DNA of 64,000 nucleotides from assembly GCF_016653615.1 (NCBI RefSeq), contig NZ_CP067393.1:806001-870000 (forward strand), read 5' to 3'. Source of the DNA: Entomomonas asaccharolytica (lineage in GTDB: Bacteria > Pseudomonadota > Gammaproteobacteria > Pseudomonadales > Pseudomonadaceae). The notes under the pieces are model-generated. The model saw nothing but the letters and a program-made list of their open reading frames with translations. It was not told where the DNA came from and ran no database searches. Position 1 is the stretch's first letter; every line of letters starts with the position of its first letter. A program made the translations under genes and the position numbers. Shown in pieces: positions 8,806 through 18,003 of this stretch.

Positions 8806-9279
8806 ATGCAGGTCAGTATTATTGAAGGTGATTTATTACAACAGCCTGTTGAGGTGATTGTGAATGCCTGGAATAGAAATATTATCCCATGGTGGCTTTT
8901 ATTACCGCAGGGTGTATCAGGTGCTATTAAGAAACAGGCAGGTTATGGTCCCTTTTTTGAGTTGGGAAAAATGGGTCCAATAAAGTTAGGTCATGCTGTA
9001 ATCACTGGATCAGGAAAGTTGCCTTATAAAGCAATTATTCATGTGGCAGGTATTAATATGTTTTGGCGTGCTACTCGTTATTCAATTCAGCAATCAGTTT
9101 TTTCTGCAATGCAAATAGTCAATGATCGGCAAATTAACTCAGTAGCATTTCCAATTATTGGTGCAGGCTCAGGTGGTTTTGGTGAGCAAGGTGCTTTAAC
9201 GCTAATGATTGATGCCTTTGAACAGATAGAATCAAAGGCTTCAGTAAGTATCATTAAATTTGTTAAAGGTAAGTCGTAA
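8806..9279 (+). CDS. Macro-domain protein (ADP-ribose / O-acetyl-ADP-ribose binding)
   Basis: A 157-residue single-domain protein. The N-terminus (IIEGDLLQQPVEVIVNAWN) is the macro-domain opening, in which the Asp contacts adenine and the VIVNAWN loop replaces the common IVNAAN. A glycine-rich loop GVSGAIKKQAG and the later FPIIGAGSGGFGEQ block complete the ADP-ribose pocket. Macro domains bind ADP-ribose and many hydrolyse O-acetyl-ADP-ribose or remove ADP-ribose from proteins. An AAGGGA ribosome site lies 9 bases before the ATG. The gene stands alone after the exbB promoter region. With no DraT/DarT partner nearby, a specific toxin-antitoxin role is not supported. The fold is confident; activity is inferred. 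Confidence 0.85.
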   Translation: MQVSIIEGDLLQQPVEVIVNAWNRNIIPWWLLLPQGVSGAIKKQAGYGPFFELGKMGPIKLGHAVITGSGKLPYKAIIHVAGINMFWRATRYSIQQSVFSAMQIVNDRQINSVAFPIIGAGSGGFGEQGALTLMIDAFEQIESKASVSIIKFVKGKS

Positions 9280-9285
9280 ACCTTG

Positions 9286-9561
9286 TTATTTAGTAGGTTT
9301 AATACCAGCCTTAGTCATACATTGGTTATAAAGATTATTTAATTCTTGTTGCGAAGGCATGGATGCCGCTTGCAGTTTTTCCAGCTTAGGAACAATACAT
9401 TGACAATAGGTATTTGCCTGTTTGTCAGTGATTTTGTTAGGTGTGCCTGCCTGTTCTTGTCGCTGTTTTAACATATCTGTGCATAGCTTAACAGCATTGC
9501 CATTGGCCAATGCGATATTTGAAAATAAAAAAGTGCTGATTAATAGTAGTAAGTACTTCAT
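9286..9561 (-). CDS. Small secreted cysteine-containing protein, unknown function
   Basis: A 91-residue protein with a clean signal peptide (MKYLLLLISTFLFSNIALA, cut at about 19/20), so the mature part of about 72 residues should be periplasmic. It has four cysteines (C28, and YCQC, then QC near residue 81), a spacing that suggests two disulfides and a small helical fold. I do not recognise the family. It is convergent with the macro-domain gene, with only 6 bases between stops. No operon partner is visible on its own strand. The start is supported by the signal peptide beginning at the first Met. Confidence 0.6.
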   Translation of the reverse strand: MKYLLLLISTFLFSNIALANGNAVKLCTDMLKQRQEQAGTPNKITDKQANTYCQCIVPKLEKLQAASMPSQQELNNLYNQCMTKAGIKPTK

Positions 9562-9663
9562 AGACCATTACCGTTTTAGTTATTTAATCAATGTGTTTTA
9601 TATAAAAATAGTGTTAATAAAAACTAACATAATCATTGTACAATGATTGACCCCATATAAAGT

Positions 9664-10233
9664 TTGATAGTTCAATTATTTTATTTGTTACTTCATCATT
9701 TGTTCAGTTCTGTGAAAAGAAAATTACCCTTATTTAAACGACTACAACATAATCCAATTATTTGCATAGTTATTTTATTAATAGCTGTAGGTTTTTATTA
9801 TTACCAGATTTCTGAGAATAGTTTTACAGCAGAAGTTATTCATGTGATTGATGGTGATACCATAGATGTATTGGTCGTAAATCAGTCCATTCGTATTCGT
9901 TTAGCAGGAATTGATGCACCAGAAACAGGTCAAGCTTTTGGCGCAAAAGCTAAGAAAGTATTAGCAGATATGATTAAAAATAAAGTAGTAACTGTTATTC
10001 AGGTAGATAAAGATCAATATCAGCGTATGGTTGCTATTATTAAATTAGATGAACTAAATATTAATCAAGAAATGGTTAGGTTAGGGATGGCTTGGGTATA
10101 TACCAACTATAATCAGGATTATAATTTACCTCTATTAGAGGCTAAGGCTAAAGCAAATAAAACAGGTTTATGGTCTCAATCAAATCCTATTCCACCTTGG
10201 GTATATCGCAAGCAATTAGTTAAACTTAAATAA
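9664..10233 (+). CDS. Membrane-anchored thermonuclease-family nuclease
   Basis: A staphylococcal-nuclease (SNase) domain spans about residues 55-185. The three active-site residues of the family are visible: Arg in IRIRLAGIDAPE, Glu in that same APE, and Arg in DQYQRMV. An N-terminal hydrophobic stretch (about 32-46, PIICIVILLIAVGFYYY) should anchor it with the nuclease domain in the periplasm. The longest frame starts with TTG at 9664 and has no good ribosome site. A GTG about 16 codons downstream (SSVKRK) is the main alternative, so the first residues are uncertain. Family enzymes degrade DNA and RNA with Ca2+. No neighbour suggests a specific role. Confidence 0.78.
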   Translation: MIVQLFYLLLHHLFSSVKRKLPLFKRLQHNPIICIVILLIAVGFYYYQISENSFTAEVIHVIDGDTIDVLVVNQSIRIRLAGIDAPETGQAFGAKAKKVLADMIKNKVVTVIQVDKDQYQRMVAIIKLDELNINQEMVRLGMAWVYTNYNQDYNLPLLEAKAKANKTGLWSQSNPIPPWVYRKQLVKLK

Positions 10234-10358
10234 GGCTAAATTTAAAACAGTAATTTATCTTAACAAGGGAACTGATTATATATTTAAAGCAACCAATCGT
10301 TTTAAAAATAAAGGATCATGCACGAATAAAGAGTAGATTAACTATTAATACAATAACT

Positions 10359-10389
10359 TTATCCATAAGCATTTATTACTTATGGATAA
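10359..10389. terminator. Hairpin between the nuclease and aroC genes
   Basis: An 11-bp stem TTATCCATAAG / CTTATGGATAA with a 9-base loop sits just after the 3' end of aroC and downstream of the convergent nuclease gene. It is probably shared as a terminator. Confidence 0.6.
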
Positions 10390-10394
10390 TAAAT

Positions 10395-11471
10395 TTAGGG
10401 AAGTTTTACATCTGCATTTTGGCCACGATTTCTAAGATAATGATCCATCAATACAATAGCCATCATGGCTTCTGCAATAGGGGTGGCACGGATCCCGACA
10501 CAAGGGTCGTGGCGACCTTTGGTGATAACCTCAATTTCATTACCATGAGTATCCATAGAATGGCCAGGGGTAGTGATGCTAGGTGTAGGCTTTAACGCCA
10601 GATTAGCTACGATGGGTTGGCCTGAAGAAATACCACCGAGAATACCACCTGCATTATTGGATAGAAAACCCTCTTTGCTTAGTTCATCTCTATGCTCAGT
10701 ACCACGTTGTGTAACACTTTTAAAACCTGCACCTATTTCTACGCCTTTGACGGCGTTAATACCCATTAGCGCATAAGCAAGTTCTGCATCTAAGCGATCA
10801 AAAATAGGTTCACCTAATGCTACAGGAACACCTTCTGCAACTACTGTAATTTTAGCACCTACGGAGTCTTGGTCACGGCGTAATTGCTCCATATAGCTTT
10901 CTAACTCTGGCAATTTATCAAGATCAGCCGCAAAAAAATGATTACCTTCAGCATTAACTGCATCCCAGCTTTTAAAAGGAATTTCAATAGGGCCTAGTTG
11001 ACTCATATAGCCACGAATGGTAATACCTTTAGTAGCCAGATATTTCTTAGCAATTGCGCCTGCTGCAACACGCATTGCTGTTTCACGAGCAGAGGAACGG
11101 CCACCACCACGGTAATCACGAATACCGTATTTATGGTAGTAAGTGTAATCAGCGTGGGCAGGGCGAAATATATCTTTAATAGCAGTATAGTCTTTTGATT
11201 TTTGATCAGTATTACGAATTAATAAACCAATAGGGCAGCCTGTGGTAATCCCTTCAAAAACACCTGATAAAATTTCTACTTGGTCAGCTTCTTGGCGTTG
11301 GGTAGTAAATTTACTACTACCAGGACGACGACGGTCTAAATCTTTTTGTAAGTCCGCTTCTGCAAGGGGCAATCCAGGAGGGCAACCATCAACAATAGCC
11401 ATTAATGCAGGGCCATGACTTTCGCCTGCGGTAGTGACTGTAAATAATTTGCCAATGGTATTGCCAGACAT
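10395..11471 (-). CDS. aroC: Chorismate synthase
   Basis: A 358-residue protein matching AroC over its whole length. The start [22 protein letters not shown] carries the first signature with its conserved His. Later come the [11 protein letters not shown] block and the C-terminal GRHDPC(V)[11 protein letters not shown] signature. It removes phosphate from EPSP to give chorismate, the last shikimate-pathway step, using reduced FMN. A purine-rich AGGAG site lies before the ATG. It is downstream of the S49 peptidase gene on the same strand, but a hairpin with a U tract (11501-11532) separates them, so it is probably its own unit. Confidence 0.97.
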   Translation of the reverse strand: MSGNTIGKLFTVTTAGESHGPALMAIVDGCPPGLPLAEADLQKDLDRRRPGSSKFTTQRQEADQVEILSGVFEGITTGCPIGLLIRNTDQKSKDYTAIKDIFRPAHADYTYYHKYGIRDYRGGGRSSARETAMRVAAGAIAKKYLATKGITIRGYMSQLGPIEIPFKSWDAVNAEGNHFFAADLDKLPELESYMEQLRRDQDSVGAKITVVAEGVPVALGEPIFDRLDAELAYALMGINAVKGVEIGAGFKSVTQRGTEHRDELSKEGFLSNNAGGILGGISSGQPIVANLALKPTPSITTPGHSMDTHGNEIEVITKGRHDPCVGIRATPIAEAMMAIVLMDHYLRNRGQNADVKLP

Positions 11472-11500
11472 AATGGCTTACTCCTGTTTTTAACAAAAGA

Positions 11501-11532
11501 AAAAAGTAACAGGTAATGGCAACATTACCTGT
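11501..11532 (-). terminator. Intrinsic terminator after the S49 peptidase gene
   Basis: The stem ACAGGTAATG / CATTACCTGT (10 bp, GCAA loop) is followed on the minus strand by TACTTTTTTC. It lies 7 bases past the peptidase stop and before aroC, reading the same way. Confidence 0.8.
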
Positions 11533-11538
11533 GTGATA

Positions 11539-12510
11539 TTATTGTAATTTAACACCTTGTAAACCAGCCGCAGTGCCTATTTCCTTAGCAGCACTAGCAC
11601 CAAGTTTTTTAGCAAAGCGATCAAATGGGCTATCTTGTACAGTAAAGTTTTTAAGGTTCTCTTCACCCACAATCTCACGAGCCACATAACTGGTACTGCC
11701 AAAGCCATCGATTAAACCAAGTTCTTTAGCTTGTTCGCCAGACCAAATAAGGCCAGAGAATAACTCAGGGTGTTCTTTATCTTTTAAGCGATCACCACGA
11801 CCTGCTTTTACTTGGTTGATAAATTGTAGGTGTACTGTGTTCAGGGTATTTTTCCAAAACTCTGTTTCTTCTTTATTCATCGGTTGGAATGGATCTAAGA
11901 ACGCCTTATGCTCACCAGAAGTATAAGCACGACGCTCAATACCTAATTTATGCATGGCATCAACAAAACCAAAACCAGCGGCAGTTACACCAATGGAGCC
12001 AACTAAACTCGCTTTATCTGCATAAATTTCATCGGCAGCACTGGCAATATAGTATGCACCTGAAGCGCCTAAATCGGTAATCACCGCATACACTTTAATT
12101 TGTGGATAGAGCGCGCGTAAACGTTTAATCTCATCGTATACATAACCTGCTTGAACAGGAGTGCCACCTGGGCTATTAATACGTATAATGACTGCCTTAG
12201 TGTTAGAGTCTTTGAAAGCGGCTCTTAATCCAGTTACTAGATTATCAGCACTAGCATCTGTTTGATCGGCGATCATACCGCGTAAATCAATAACAGCAGT
12301 GTGTGATGTTGATGTACTGATATCACCTTTAAAAGCACCCATAGCAATAGCTATTAATATAAAGAGATAAAAGAACGTTAATAGTTTAAAAAATATCCCC
12401 CAACGTCTTGAACGGCGTTGTTCAATAAGACTCGCTTGTAGGGTTTTTTCCAATAATTTCCAGCTTTTTTCATCATTAGCGGAAATTTGTGTTTGCAGTT
12501 CTTCAGACAT
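11539..12510 (-). CDS. sppA: S49-family signal-peptide peptidase (SppA-like)
   Basis: I start this gene at the ATG 12508-12510 (MSEELQTQ). It has AGGA about 9 bases upstream and gives the family-like N-terminus, while the longer frame to 12576 does not. The resulting 323 residues have one membrane anchor at about 37-60 (IFFKLLTFFYLFILIAIAM). An S49 protease core follows with RINSPGGTP, the nucleophile region DLGASGAYYIA, and KASLVGSIGV. The C-terminal half carries the FLDPFQPM and WSGEQAKELGLIDGFG blocks. Short SppA enzymes cut leftover signal peptides in the inner membrane, with the active site facing the periplasm. It lies alone before aroC. Confidence 0.9.
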   Translation of the reverse strand: MSEELQTQISANDEKSWKLLEKTLQASLIEQRRSRRWGIFFKLLTFFYLFILIAIAMGAFKGDISTSTSHTAVIDLRGMIADQTDASADNLVTGLRAAFKDSNTKAVIIRINSPGGTPVQAGYVYDEIKRLRALYPQIKVYAVITDLGASGAYYIASAADEIYADKASLVGSIGVTAAGFGFVDAMHKLGIERRAYTSGEHKAFLDPFQPMNKEETEFWKNTLNTVHLQFINQVKAGRGDRLKDKEHPELFSGLIWSGEQAKELGLIDGFGSTSYVAREIVGEENLKNFTVQDSPFDRFAKKLGASAAKEIGTAAGLQGVKLQ

Positions 12511-12655
12511 GGTAGGATCCTGAATTATAAAATCTTGTGATAAAGCACTATAAGCATGAATTAAAGGGTAAATCATAGCATAATCTGACTTTTTGCTATA
12601 GATTTATTATAGTTATACTAGTATAGAAAGGTTGCTACAGGCTAAGGAGAGGAAT

Positions 12656-12910
12656 TTGCCATTTTCAGATATTGAGAAATCTGCATTATTAACAGTGAAA
12701 GGCGTAGGTAACACTGTTATTCAACGGTTAGAACAAATGGGGATAGATTCATTATCTATCTTATCTACTGCCAATGCTGAAGATATTACTAAGCAAGCAG
12801 CAGCAATGCTAAATGCAACGTGTTGGAAAAATAGCCCACAGGCTAAAGCAGCTATAAACAACGCAATTCAGTTTGCTAAAGCGTATTGCCAAAGTAATAA
12901 TCTTAAATAA
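12656..12910 (+). CDS. Helix-hairpin-helix small protein (TTG start)
   Basis: An 84-residue protein read from TTG 12656. That codon has a strong AAGGAGA 6-12 bases upstream, whereas the longer frame from 12632 has none. The segment LLTVKGVGNTVIQRLEQMGIDS(L) at about residues 12-34 is a helix-hairpin-helix of the 'KGVG-x-RLEQLGI' kind found in DNA-binding or structural modules. The remainder (SPQAKAAINNAIQFAKAYC) is helical. It may bind DNA or act as a helper of a larger enzyme, but no partner is encoded nearby. It is convergent with ogt, 1 base apart. The start is well supported; the function is not. Confidence 0.7.
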   Translation: MPFSDIEKSALLTVKGVGNTVIQRLEQMGIDSLSILSTANAEDITKQAAAMLNATCWKNSPQAKAAINNAIQFAKAYCQSNNLK

Positions 12911-12911
12911 C

Positions 12912-13451
12912 TTAAACTAAGGTTATATGATAGCATTCATGGTCGAGTAGCCATTGTTTACGTTCTATTCCGCCTGCATAACCTGTTAGTTTATTATTTT
13001 TACCAATAACACGGTGGCAAGGTACTACAATGGCGATGGGGTTACAGTGGTTGGCCATCCCAACTGCGCGACTTGCTAACGGTTTACCAATTTGTTTCGC
13101 TAATTCACCATAGCTAATAGTACTGCCTGCAGGAATAGTGCGCAAAACTTGCCATACCTGTTTTTGAAAATCTGTACCAAAATTCGCCACTGCTAATGAA
13201 TCAATACCTTTAATATCGCCTTTAAAGTAGTTTTCAATGGTTTGAATCACTGTATTAGGACGTGATGACGGCTGTAAGGTAATTTGTTTAACTTGGTAAT
13301 AGCGTGCGAGTTGTTGGAGCGTTTCCTCTTTAAACTCACCCCAACCAATAAATTGCAGGATATTTTGCTTATCCAACCAGATAATAAGTTTACCCACAGG
13401 GGTATCAAGTAAATATTCATCAAATACTAATTGATTAATAGTTTCAGACAT
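12912..13451 (-). CDS. ogt: Methylated-DNA--[protein]-cysteine S-methyltransferase
   Basis: About 179 residues from the ATG at 13451; a TTG two codons earlier is possible. The alkyl-acceptor motif VVPCHRVIG is at about 145, with the downstream TGYAGGIERKQWLL. The N-terminal half has the ribonuclease-like Ogt fold, and FQKQVWQVLRTIPAGSTISYGELA introduces the HTH domain with its arginine finger in ASRAVGMA. It takes the methyl group from O6-methylguanine (and O4-methylthymine) irreversibly onto the cysteine. There is no Ada-type AraC domain, so it is a stand-alone Ogt type. Confidence 0.94.
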   Translation of the reverse strand: MSETINQLVFDEYLLDTPVGKLIIWLDKQNILQFIGWGEFKEETLQQLARYYQVKQITLQPSSRPNTVIQTIENYFKGDIKGIDSLAVANFGTDFQKQVWQVLRTIPAGSTISYGELAKQIGKPLASRAVGMANHCNPIAIVVPCHRVIGKNNKLTGYAGGIERKQWLLDHECYHITLV

Positions 13452-13598
13452 TTTCAATTTCTCTTACAGTATCTAAAATAATAGTCTTTTGGGTTGGCTA
13501 AATTCTGAAAGTCATTAGTGGACATGTTAAACTTAATTCCTCCCTTATAGATACTGTGTATATAAGTTCTTTTTTAGCAATAAGGCAAATATTTTTTA

Positions 13599-14384
13599 AT
13601 GGTAACTGATTTAAAACAAACTGTTATTCGTGTTGAAGCTATGTCTGCTGATTGGCAACAGCAGGCAATAGCATTGGCTTCAGAGCTTTCTTTAGCAGCG
13701 GAAGGAGAGGCAGATTTTGCCCTTCAATTAGGTGAGTACGGGTTGCAGTTACAGTGTTTAACTGAAAAAAATATAAGTGCGTTAAAAGTTGATTTTGTAG
13801 AAGGCGCTGTAGCCCATCGTCGTAAATTTGGCGGTGGAAAAGGGCAAATGATTGCTAAAGCAGTTGGCATACAGGGTAATATTACGCCTAGTGTGTTAGA
13901 TGCTACAGCAGGTTTAGGGAAAGATGCTTTTGTTTTAGCTAGTTTAGGTTGTGAAATAACTTTAATTGAGCGACAACCTATTATTGCAGCATTATTAGAA
14001 GATGGCTTGCGACGAGCTTTACAGGACAGTGAAATTTGTTCTATTGCACAACAAATGACATTAATAAAAGGTAATGCAATTGATCTAATGAAAAATTGGC
14101 AAAGGCCTATTCCACAAGTGGTATATGTCGATCCTATGTTTCCTCACCGTGATAAATCAGCATTAGTTAAAAAAGAAATGCGTTTATTCCGTCCATTAGT
14201 GGGGGATGACTTGGATGCAGCACAATTATTAGCAACTGCATTAGCATTAGCTAGTCATCGGGTAGTGGTTAAACGTCCACGTAAAGCCCCTATTATAGAA
14301 GGTATTAGCCCAAGTTATCAGTTACAAGGAAAAAGCAGTCGTTATGATATTTATACAAAACGCTCTTTAAAAGTGGATAGTTAG
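13599..14384 (+). CDS. rsmJ: 16S rRNA (guanine-1516-N2) methyltransferase
   Basis: A 261-residue class I SAM-dependent enzyme of the RsmJ (YhiQ) family. The SAM-binding block [19 protein letters not shown] is at about residues 107-125. The catalytic block [19 protein letters not shown] is at about 175-193, in which VDPMFP carries the DP(P/M) base-flipping motif. [13 protein letters not shown] lies before the SAM domain, as in E. coli RsmJ. It methylates G1516 of 16S rRNA in the small-subunit head. The gene converges on bamD, with a shared strong hairpin between them. The ribosome site before ATG 13599 is weak, so a slightly later start is possible. Confidence 0.92.
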   Translation: MVTDLKQTVIRVEAMSADWQQQAIALASELSLAAEGEADFALQLGEYGLQLQCLTEKNISALKVDFVEGAVAHRRKFGGGKGQMIAKAVGIQGNITPSVLDATAGLGKDAFVLASLGCEITLIERQPIIAALLEDGLRRALQDSEICSIAQQMTLIKGNAIDLMKNWQRPIPQVVYVDPMFPHRDKSALVKKEMRLFRPLVGDDLDAAQLLATALALASHRVVVKRPRKAPIIEGISPSYQLQGKSSRYDIYTKRSLKVDS

Positions 14385-14396
14385 AAATTCTTAAAT

Positions 14397-14420
14397 AAAA
14401 GGGCAGTTAAACTGCCCTTT
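14397..14420. terminator. Bidirectional terminator between rsmJ and bamD
   Basis: The stem AAAGGGCAGT / ACTGCCCTTT (10 bp, TAA loop) has A-rich sequence on one side and T-rich on the other. It serves the two convergent genes. Confidence 0.85.
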
Positions 14421-14424
14421 ATAA

Positions 14425-15357
14425 TTAGTTGGTACTTTCTTTGATTTCTTTTGGTATTTCTTCAAGTGCATCTTTATAACGTTTTTCTAGGTCTTCGTTT
14501 GCACGTGTTTGTCCAGGTGGTAGCGGATCATTGTTACTACCTACCCAACGAGCGATTGTACGGGTAAACCAGTCACGATCTTGTAGTTCTTTTACTACAG
14601 GTTTGAAGCTGCCACTGGCAATAGTAGGGTGTCTGGGATAATTTAATTTTAATGTTTCTAAGCTTGCGTTAGCAAGATCATTCATTCCCATTCTTTGGTA
14701 AGCTTCAACCATAATAGCTAAACCATCGCCTGTTGATGGTGTGCCATTAAAGTTTTCAACAATATAGGCGCCACGTCTAGCTGCACCAATATAAGCTTGT
14801 CTATCTAAATTATAATAAGCTACATGTACTTCATAAGCTGCTAATAGGTTGCGTAAATATACCATTCTGGCTTTAGCATCAGGCGCATAACGACTGTTAG
14901 GGAAGTATCTGGTGAGTTGTGCAAATTCATTATAAGAGTCCCTAGCTGCACCAGGGTCACGAGTGGTCATATCTAATGGTAAGAAACGGGCTAAAAAGCT
15001 TTGATCTTGTTCGAAAGAGGCTAGCCCTTTCATATAATAAGCGTAGTCAACATTAGGATGATCTGGATGTAAACGAATAAAGCGGTTTGCTGAGTCGCGT
15101 GTTGCTTCTGCATCAGATATTCTATAATAGCCATAAATAAGCTCAAGCTGAGCTTGTTCCGCATAACGACCAAATGGATAACGAGATTCTAGTGCTTTTA
15201 GTTTAGCAATAGCTGCACTAAAATTTTTATCACTAAGATCTTTTTGCGCTTGTTGGTATAATTGTATCTCAGTAAGACTTTCATCTACTTTGTTAGAGCT
15301 TGAACAAGCACTAATTAGGATAAATAGTGAAATAACTAGTAAATGTTTCACACGCAT
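14425..15357 (-). CDS. bamD: Outer-membrane assembly lipoprotein BamD
   Basis: A 310-residue lipoprotein. The signal peptide ends in the lipobox LISAC, with acylated Cys at about 18. The mature protein is a run of TPR-like helices: [31 protein letters not shown], then [19 protein letters not shown] and [11 protein letters not shown]. It is the essential partner of BamA in folding outer-membrane beta-barrels, including autotransporter barrels such as the one at 3749. E. coli BamD is 245 residues; the pseudomonad form has a longer C-terminal tail, as here. It is divergent from rluD with 135 bases between, the usual arrangement in gammaproteobacteria. Confidence 0.95.
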   Translation of the reverse strand: MRVKHLLVISLFILISACSSSNKVDESLTEIQLYQQAQKDLSDKNFSAAIAKLKALESRYPFGRYAEQAQLELIYGYYRISDAEATRDSANRFIRLHPDHPNVDYAYYMKGLASFEQDQSFLARFLPLDMTTRDPGAARDSYNEFAQLTRYFPNSRYAPDAKARMVYLRNLLAAYEVHVAYYNLDRQAYIGAARRGAYIVENFNGTPSTGDGLAIMVEAYQRMGMNDLANASLETLKLNYPRHPTIASGSFKPVVKELQDRDWFTRTIARWVGSNNDPLPPGQTRANEDLEKRYKDALEEIPKEIKESTN

Positions 15358-15492
15358 GGTGATAGTGTTCTCTTAAAAATACTGTTGCTATTAATATAGT
15401 CTTGCTATGATGACTATTATAACGGTTAGGATAAATTTTTCCTATTTAACCATAAGCTGAGCTTTAAACCAAAGACTATAATTATTTTTTTT

Positions 15493-16461
15493 ATGAATTC
15501 AACCAAAATAGAACTAACTGCACAAGTCCCTGCTGAATTAGGTGGGCAACGCCTTGACCAAATAGCTGCGCAATTATTTAGTGATTATTCTCGTTCTCGA
15601 TTAGCTACTTGGATTAAGGAAGGTAAGTTAACCGTGAATGGTGCAGTATTGAAACCAAAAGATACAGTTTTTAGTGGTGCGCTATTATCATTAAATGCTG
15701 AGCAGGAAGCTCAGGGAGACTGGGTAGCACAAAATATTAAGCTAAACGTCGTATATGAAGATGAAGCTTTATTGGTTATAAATAAGCCCGCTGGTTTAGT
15801 TGTTCATCCAGCCGCAGGTCATTATGAGGGTACATTATTAAATGCTTTACTTTATCATGCGCCTGAATTACAAAATGTACCTCGAGCAGGTATTGTTCAC
15901 CGTTTAGATAAAGATACTACAGGTTTAATGGTTGTAGCCAAGACAATAGAAGCACAGACAAAGCTCGTAGACCAGTTACAAGCACGTAGTGTTAGCCGTA
16001 TTTATGAAGCAATTGTAGCTGGGGTCGTGACTTCTGGTGGAACAGTGGATGCACCGATTAATAGACATGGGGTGCAACGTCAAAAAATGGCAGTAGTGGC
16101 TGATGGTAAGAAAGCAGTTACCCATTATCGTGTGTTAGAGCGTTTCAGGGCTTATACCCATATTCGAGTTCAGTTAGAAACGGGACGTACTCATCAAATT
16201 AGAGTACATATGGCACATATTAATTTTCCTTTGTTAGGTGATCCTGTTTATGGTGGACGCTTCCGCATTCCCCCCGCTTCTAATCCAACATTAATACAAA
16301 GTTTAAAAGAATTTCCTCGACAAGCTTTGCATGCCCGTTTCTTAGAGTTAGATCATCCTACTACGGGTAAACGTATCCGTTGGGAATCTGAATTACCTGA
16401 GGATATGGTATGGATGTTAAGTTTATTGCGGCAAGATAGCCAATCATTTGAGGAGAAGTAA
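15493..16461 (+). CDS. rluD: 23S rRNA pseudouridine(1911/1915/1917) synthase
   Basis: A 322-residue protein with an S4 domain at the N-terminus (RLDQIAAQLFSDYSRSRLATWIKEGKLTVNG) and an RluA-type catalytic domain. The HRLDKDTTGLMV motif places the catalytic Asp at about residue 139. Other blocks are VINKPAGLVVHPA and ETGRTHQIRVHM. It makes pseudouridines in helix 69 of 23S rRNA. The stop overlaps the start of pgeF (TAATG), so the two are translationally coupled. It is divergent from bamD, as in most pseudomonads. Confidence 0.96.
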   Translation: MNSTKIELTAQVPAELGGQRLDQIAAQLFSDYSRSRLATWIKEGKLTVNGAVLKPKDTVFSGALLSLNAEQEAQGDWVAQNIKLNVVYEDEALLVINKPAGLVVHPAAGHYEGTLLNALLYHAPELQNVPRAGIVHRLDKDTTGLMVVAKTIEAQTKLVDQLQARSVSRIYEAIVAGVVTSGGTVDAPINRHGVQRQKMAVVADGKKAVTHYRVLERFRAYTHIRVQLETGRTHQIRVHMAHINFPLLGDPVYGGRFRIPPASNPTLIQSLKEFPRQALHARFLELDHPTTGKRIRWESELPEDMVWMLSLLRQDSQSFEEK

Positions 16462-17207
16462 TGCCAGCAATTGATGAATTATGGATTAAACCTGATTGGC
16501 CAGTACCTGCACATGTTAAAAGTTGTGTAACAACACGTGTAGGAGGTGTGAGTACAGGTAATTATAGTTCATTAAATTTGGGGTTACATGTCGGTGATGA
16601 ACCTGCTTCTGTTGTTGAAAATAGAAGAAGGGTACAACAAACTTTAGGTTATAAAAAAGCCGCTTGGTTAGAGCAGACCCATAGTATTTTAGCTGTTAAG
16701 GCCGATGCCTCAAAGGTCCTAAATGCTGATGCAAGTTGGACTGATGAAAAAGATATGGCCTGTGTAGTAATGACAGCGGATTGTTTGCCAGTGTTGTTTT
16801 GTGATAAAAAAGGCGATTATGTGGCCGCTGCACATGCAGGTTGGCGAGGTTTATTAAATGGTATATTGGAAGCAACCATAGATTCATTACCCGTTGCTGC
16901 TGACCAATTATTAGTTTGGTTAGGCCCTGCTATTGGCCCTAATAACTTTGAAGTAGGTTCAGAAGTGAGAGAGGCTTTTATAGCTTGTAGTACTTTAGCT
17001 GAGCAGGCATTTGTAGTTAGTGGTAATCAAGATCGTTATTTAGCTGATATATATCAGCTAGCACGTTTACGTTTAGAAGCTAAAGGCGTTACTGCTGTTT
17101 TTGGAGGTGATTTTTGTACGGTAAGTGGTGAGCAGTTTTATTCTTATCGACGCCAAAATATAACAGGACGAATGGCTTCATTGGTTTGGTTAGTATCAGA
17201 TAAGTAA
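16461..17207 (+). CDS. pgeF: Peptidoglycan editing factor / multicopper-oxidase-like YfiH
   Basis: A 248-residue protein of the YfiH (DUF152, PgeF/LACC1) family. The Zn and catalytic motifs are visible: LEQTHS (His), TADCLPVLFCD (Cys) and AAHAGWRGL (His). GPAIGPNNFEVG and the C-terminal FYSYRR-type block follow. Family members have purine-nucleoside-processing activity in human LACC1, and in E. coli act as a peptidoglycan precursor editing factor; the older laccase label is doubtful. It overlaps rluD by one base. In many pseudomonads clpB follows pgeF, but here a carbonic anhydrase gene follows after 12 bases. Confidence 0.9.
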   Translation: MPAIDELWIKPDWPVPAHVKSCVTTRVGGVSTGNYSSLNLGLHVGDEPASVVENRRRVQQTLGYKKAAWLEQTHSILAVKADASKVLNADASWTDEKDMACVVMTADCLPVLFCDKKGDYVAAAHAGWRGLLNGILEATIDSLPVAADQLLVWLGPAIGPNNFEVGSEVREAFIACSTLAEQAFVVSGNQDRYLADIYQLARLRLEAKGVTAVFGGDFCTVSGEQFYSYRRQNITGRMASLVWLVSDK

Positions 17208-17219
17208 ATAGAGAGAGTT

Positions 17220-17942
17220 ATGCGTAAAAGAAGTTATTCTAGAAAATCTTTACCTCCAAGAGAGTCTGCAACAGAGGCGTTAGCTCAAATTGTTGAGGGC
17301 TTTAAGCGTTTTAGAAAAGAAGCATTCCCAGAGCAGCGAGAATTATTTAAAAAGCTTGCTGGTGCTCAGTCGCCACGCGCAATGTTTATCACTTGTGCGG
17401 ACTCTAGGGTGGTTCCTGAATTAATTACTCAAAGTTCCCCTGGTGATTTATTTATTACCCGTAATGTGGGAAATGTAGTGCCACCCTATGGTCAAAATAA
17501 TGGTGGTGTTTCTACAGCGATTGAATACGCAGTAATGGCTTTAAATGTACAGCATATTATTGTCTGTGGGCATTCTGATTGTGGGGCTATGCGCGCAGTT
17601 ATTAACGAAGGTGTATTAGAATCAATGCCTACAGTTCGTGCTTGGTTACGTTATGCAGAAACTGCGCGTACTGTGGTGCGAGAAAATTGCGGTTGTTTAA
17701 ATGAAGATACTTTAGATGTATTAACTGAAGAAAATGTGGTTTTGCAATTGGAGCATTTACGTACTCATCCTTCTGTGGCTTCTCGTTTGGCTGGTGGAAA
17801 CCTGTTTATTCATGGTTGGGTTTATGATATTGAAACAGGTGAGATTAAAGCTTTTGATGATAGCTTAGGGGAGTTTTTACCATTAGATGGCGATATTATC
17901 CCTATGGCAACGCCGCGTTCAAGATTTATTGATAGGGATTAA
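17220..17942 (+). CDS. Beta-class carbonic anhydrase
   Basis: A 240-residue cytoplasmic enzyme. The zinc ligands and active-site dyad are CADSR (Cys59, Asp61, Arg63) and GHSDCGAM (His118, Cys121), the beta-carbonic-anhydrase signature. It interconverts CO2 and bicarbonate. Supplying bicarbonate for carbamoyl phosphate (carAB, this window) and fatty-acid synthesis is a general role, not one shown by its location. It has GAGAGAG just before the ATG and follows pgeF by 12 bases, so it is probably in the same transcript. A strong terminator follows. Confidence 0.93.
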   Translation: MRKRSYSRKSLPPRESATEALAQIVEGFKRFRKEAFPEQRELFKKLAGAQSPRAMFITCADSRVVPELITQSSPGDLFITRNVGNVVPPYGQNNGGVSTAIEYAVMALNVQHIIVCGHSDCGAMRAVINEGVLESMPTVRAWLRYAETARTVVRENCGCLNEDTLDVLTEENVVLQLEHLRTHPSVASRLAGGNLFIHGWVYDIETGEIKAFDDSLGEFLPLDGDIIPMATPRSRFIDRD

Positions 17943-17948
17943 AATAAG

Positions 17949-17976
17949 AAAGCTCTTCAAATGAAGAGCTTTTTTT
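17949..17976 (+). terminator. Intrinsic terminator after the carbonic anhydrase gene
   Basis: The 10-bp stem AAAGCTCTTC / GAAGAGCTTT with an AAAT loop runs into a T tract (17971-17976). It ends the rluD-pgeF-carbonic anhydrase unit. Confidence 0.92.
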
Positions 17977-18003
17977 CGTGGTATATGAGTAATGTGCTAT
18001 TAC

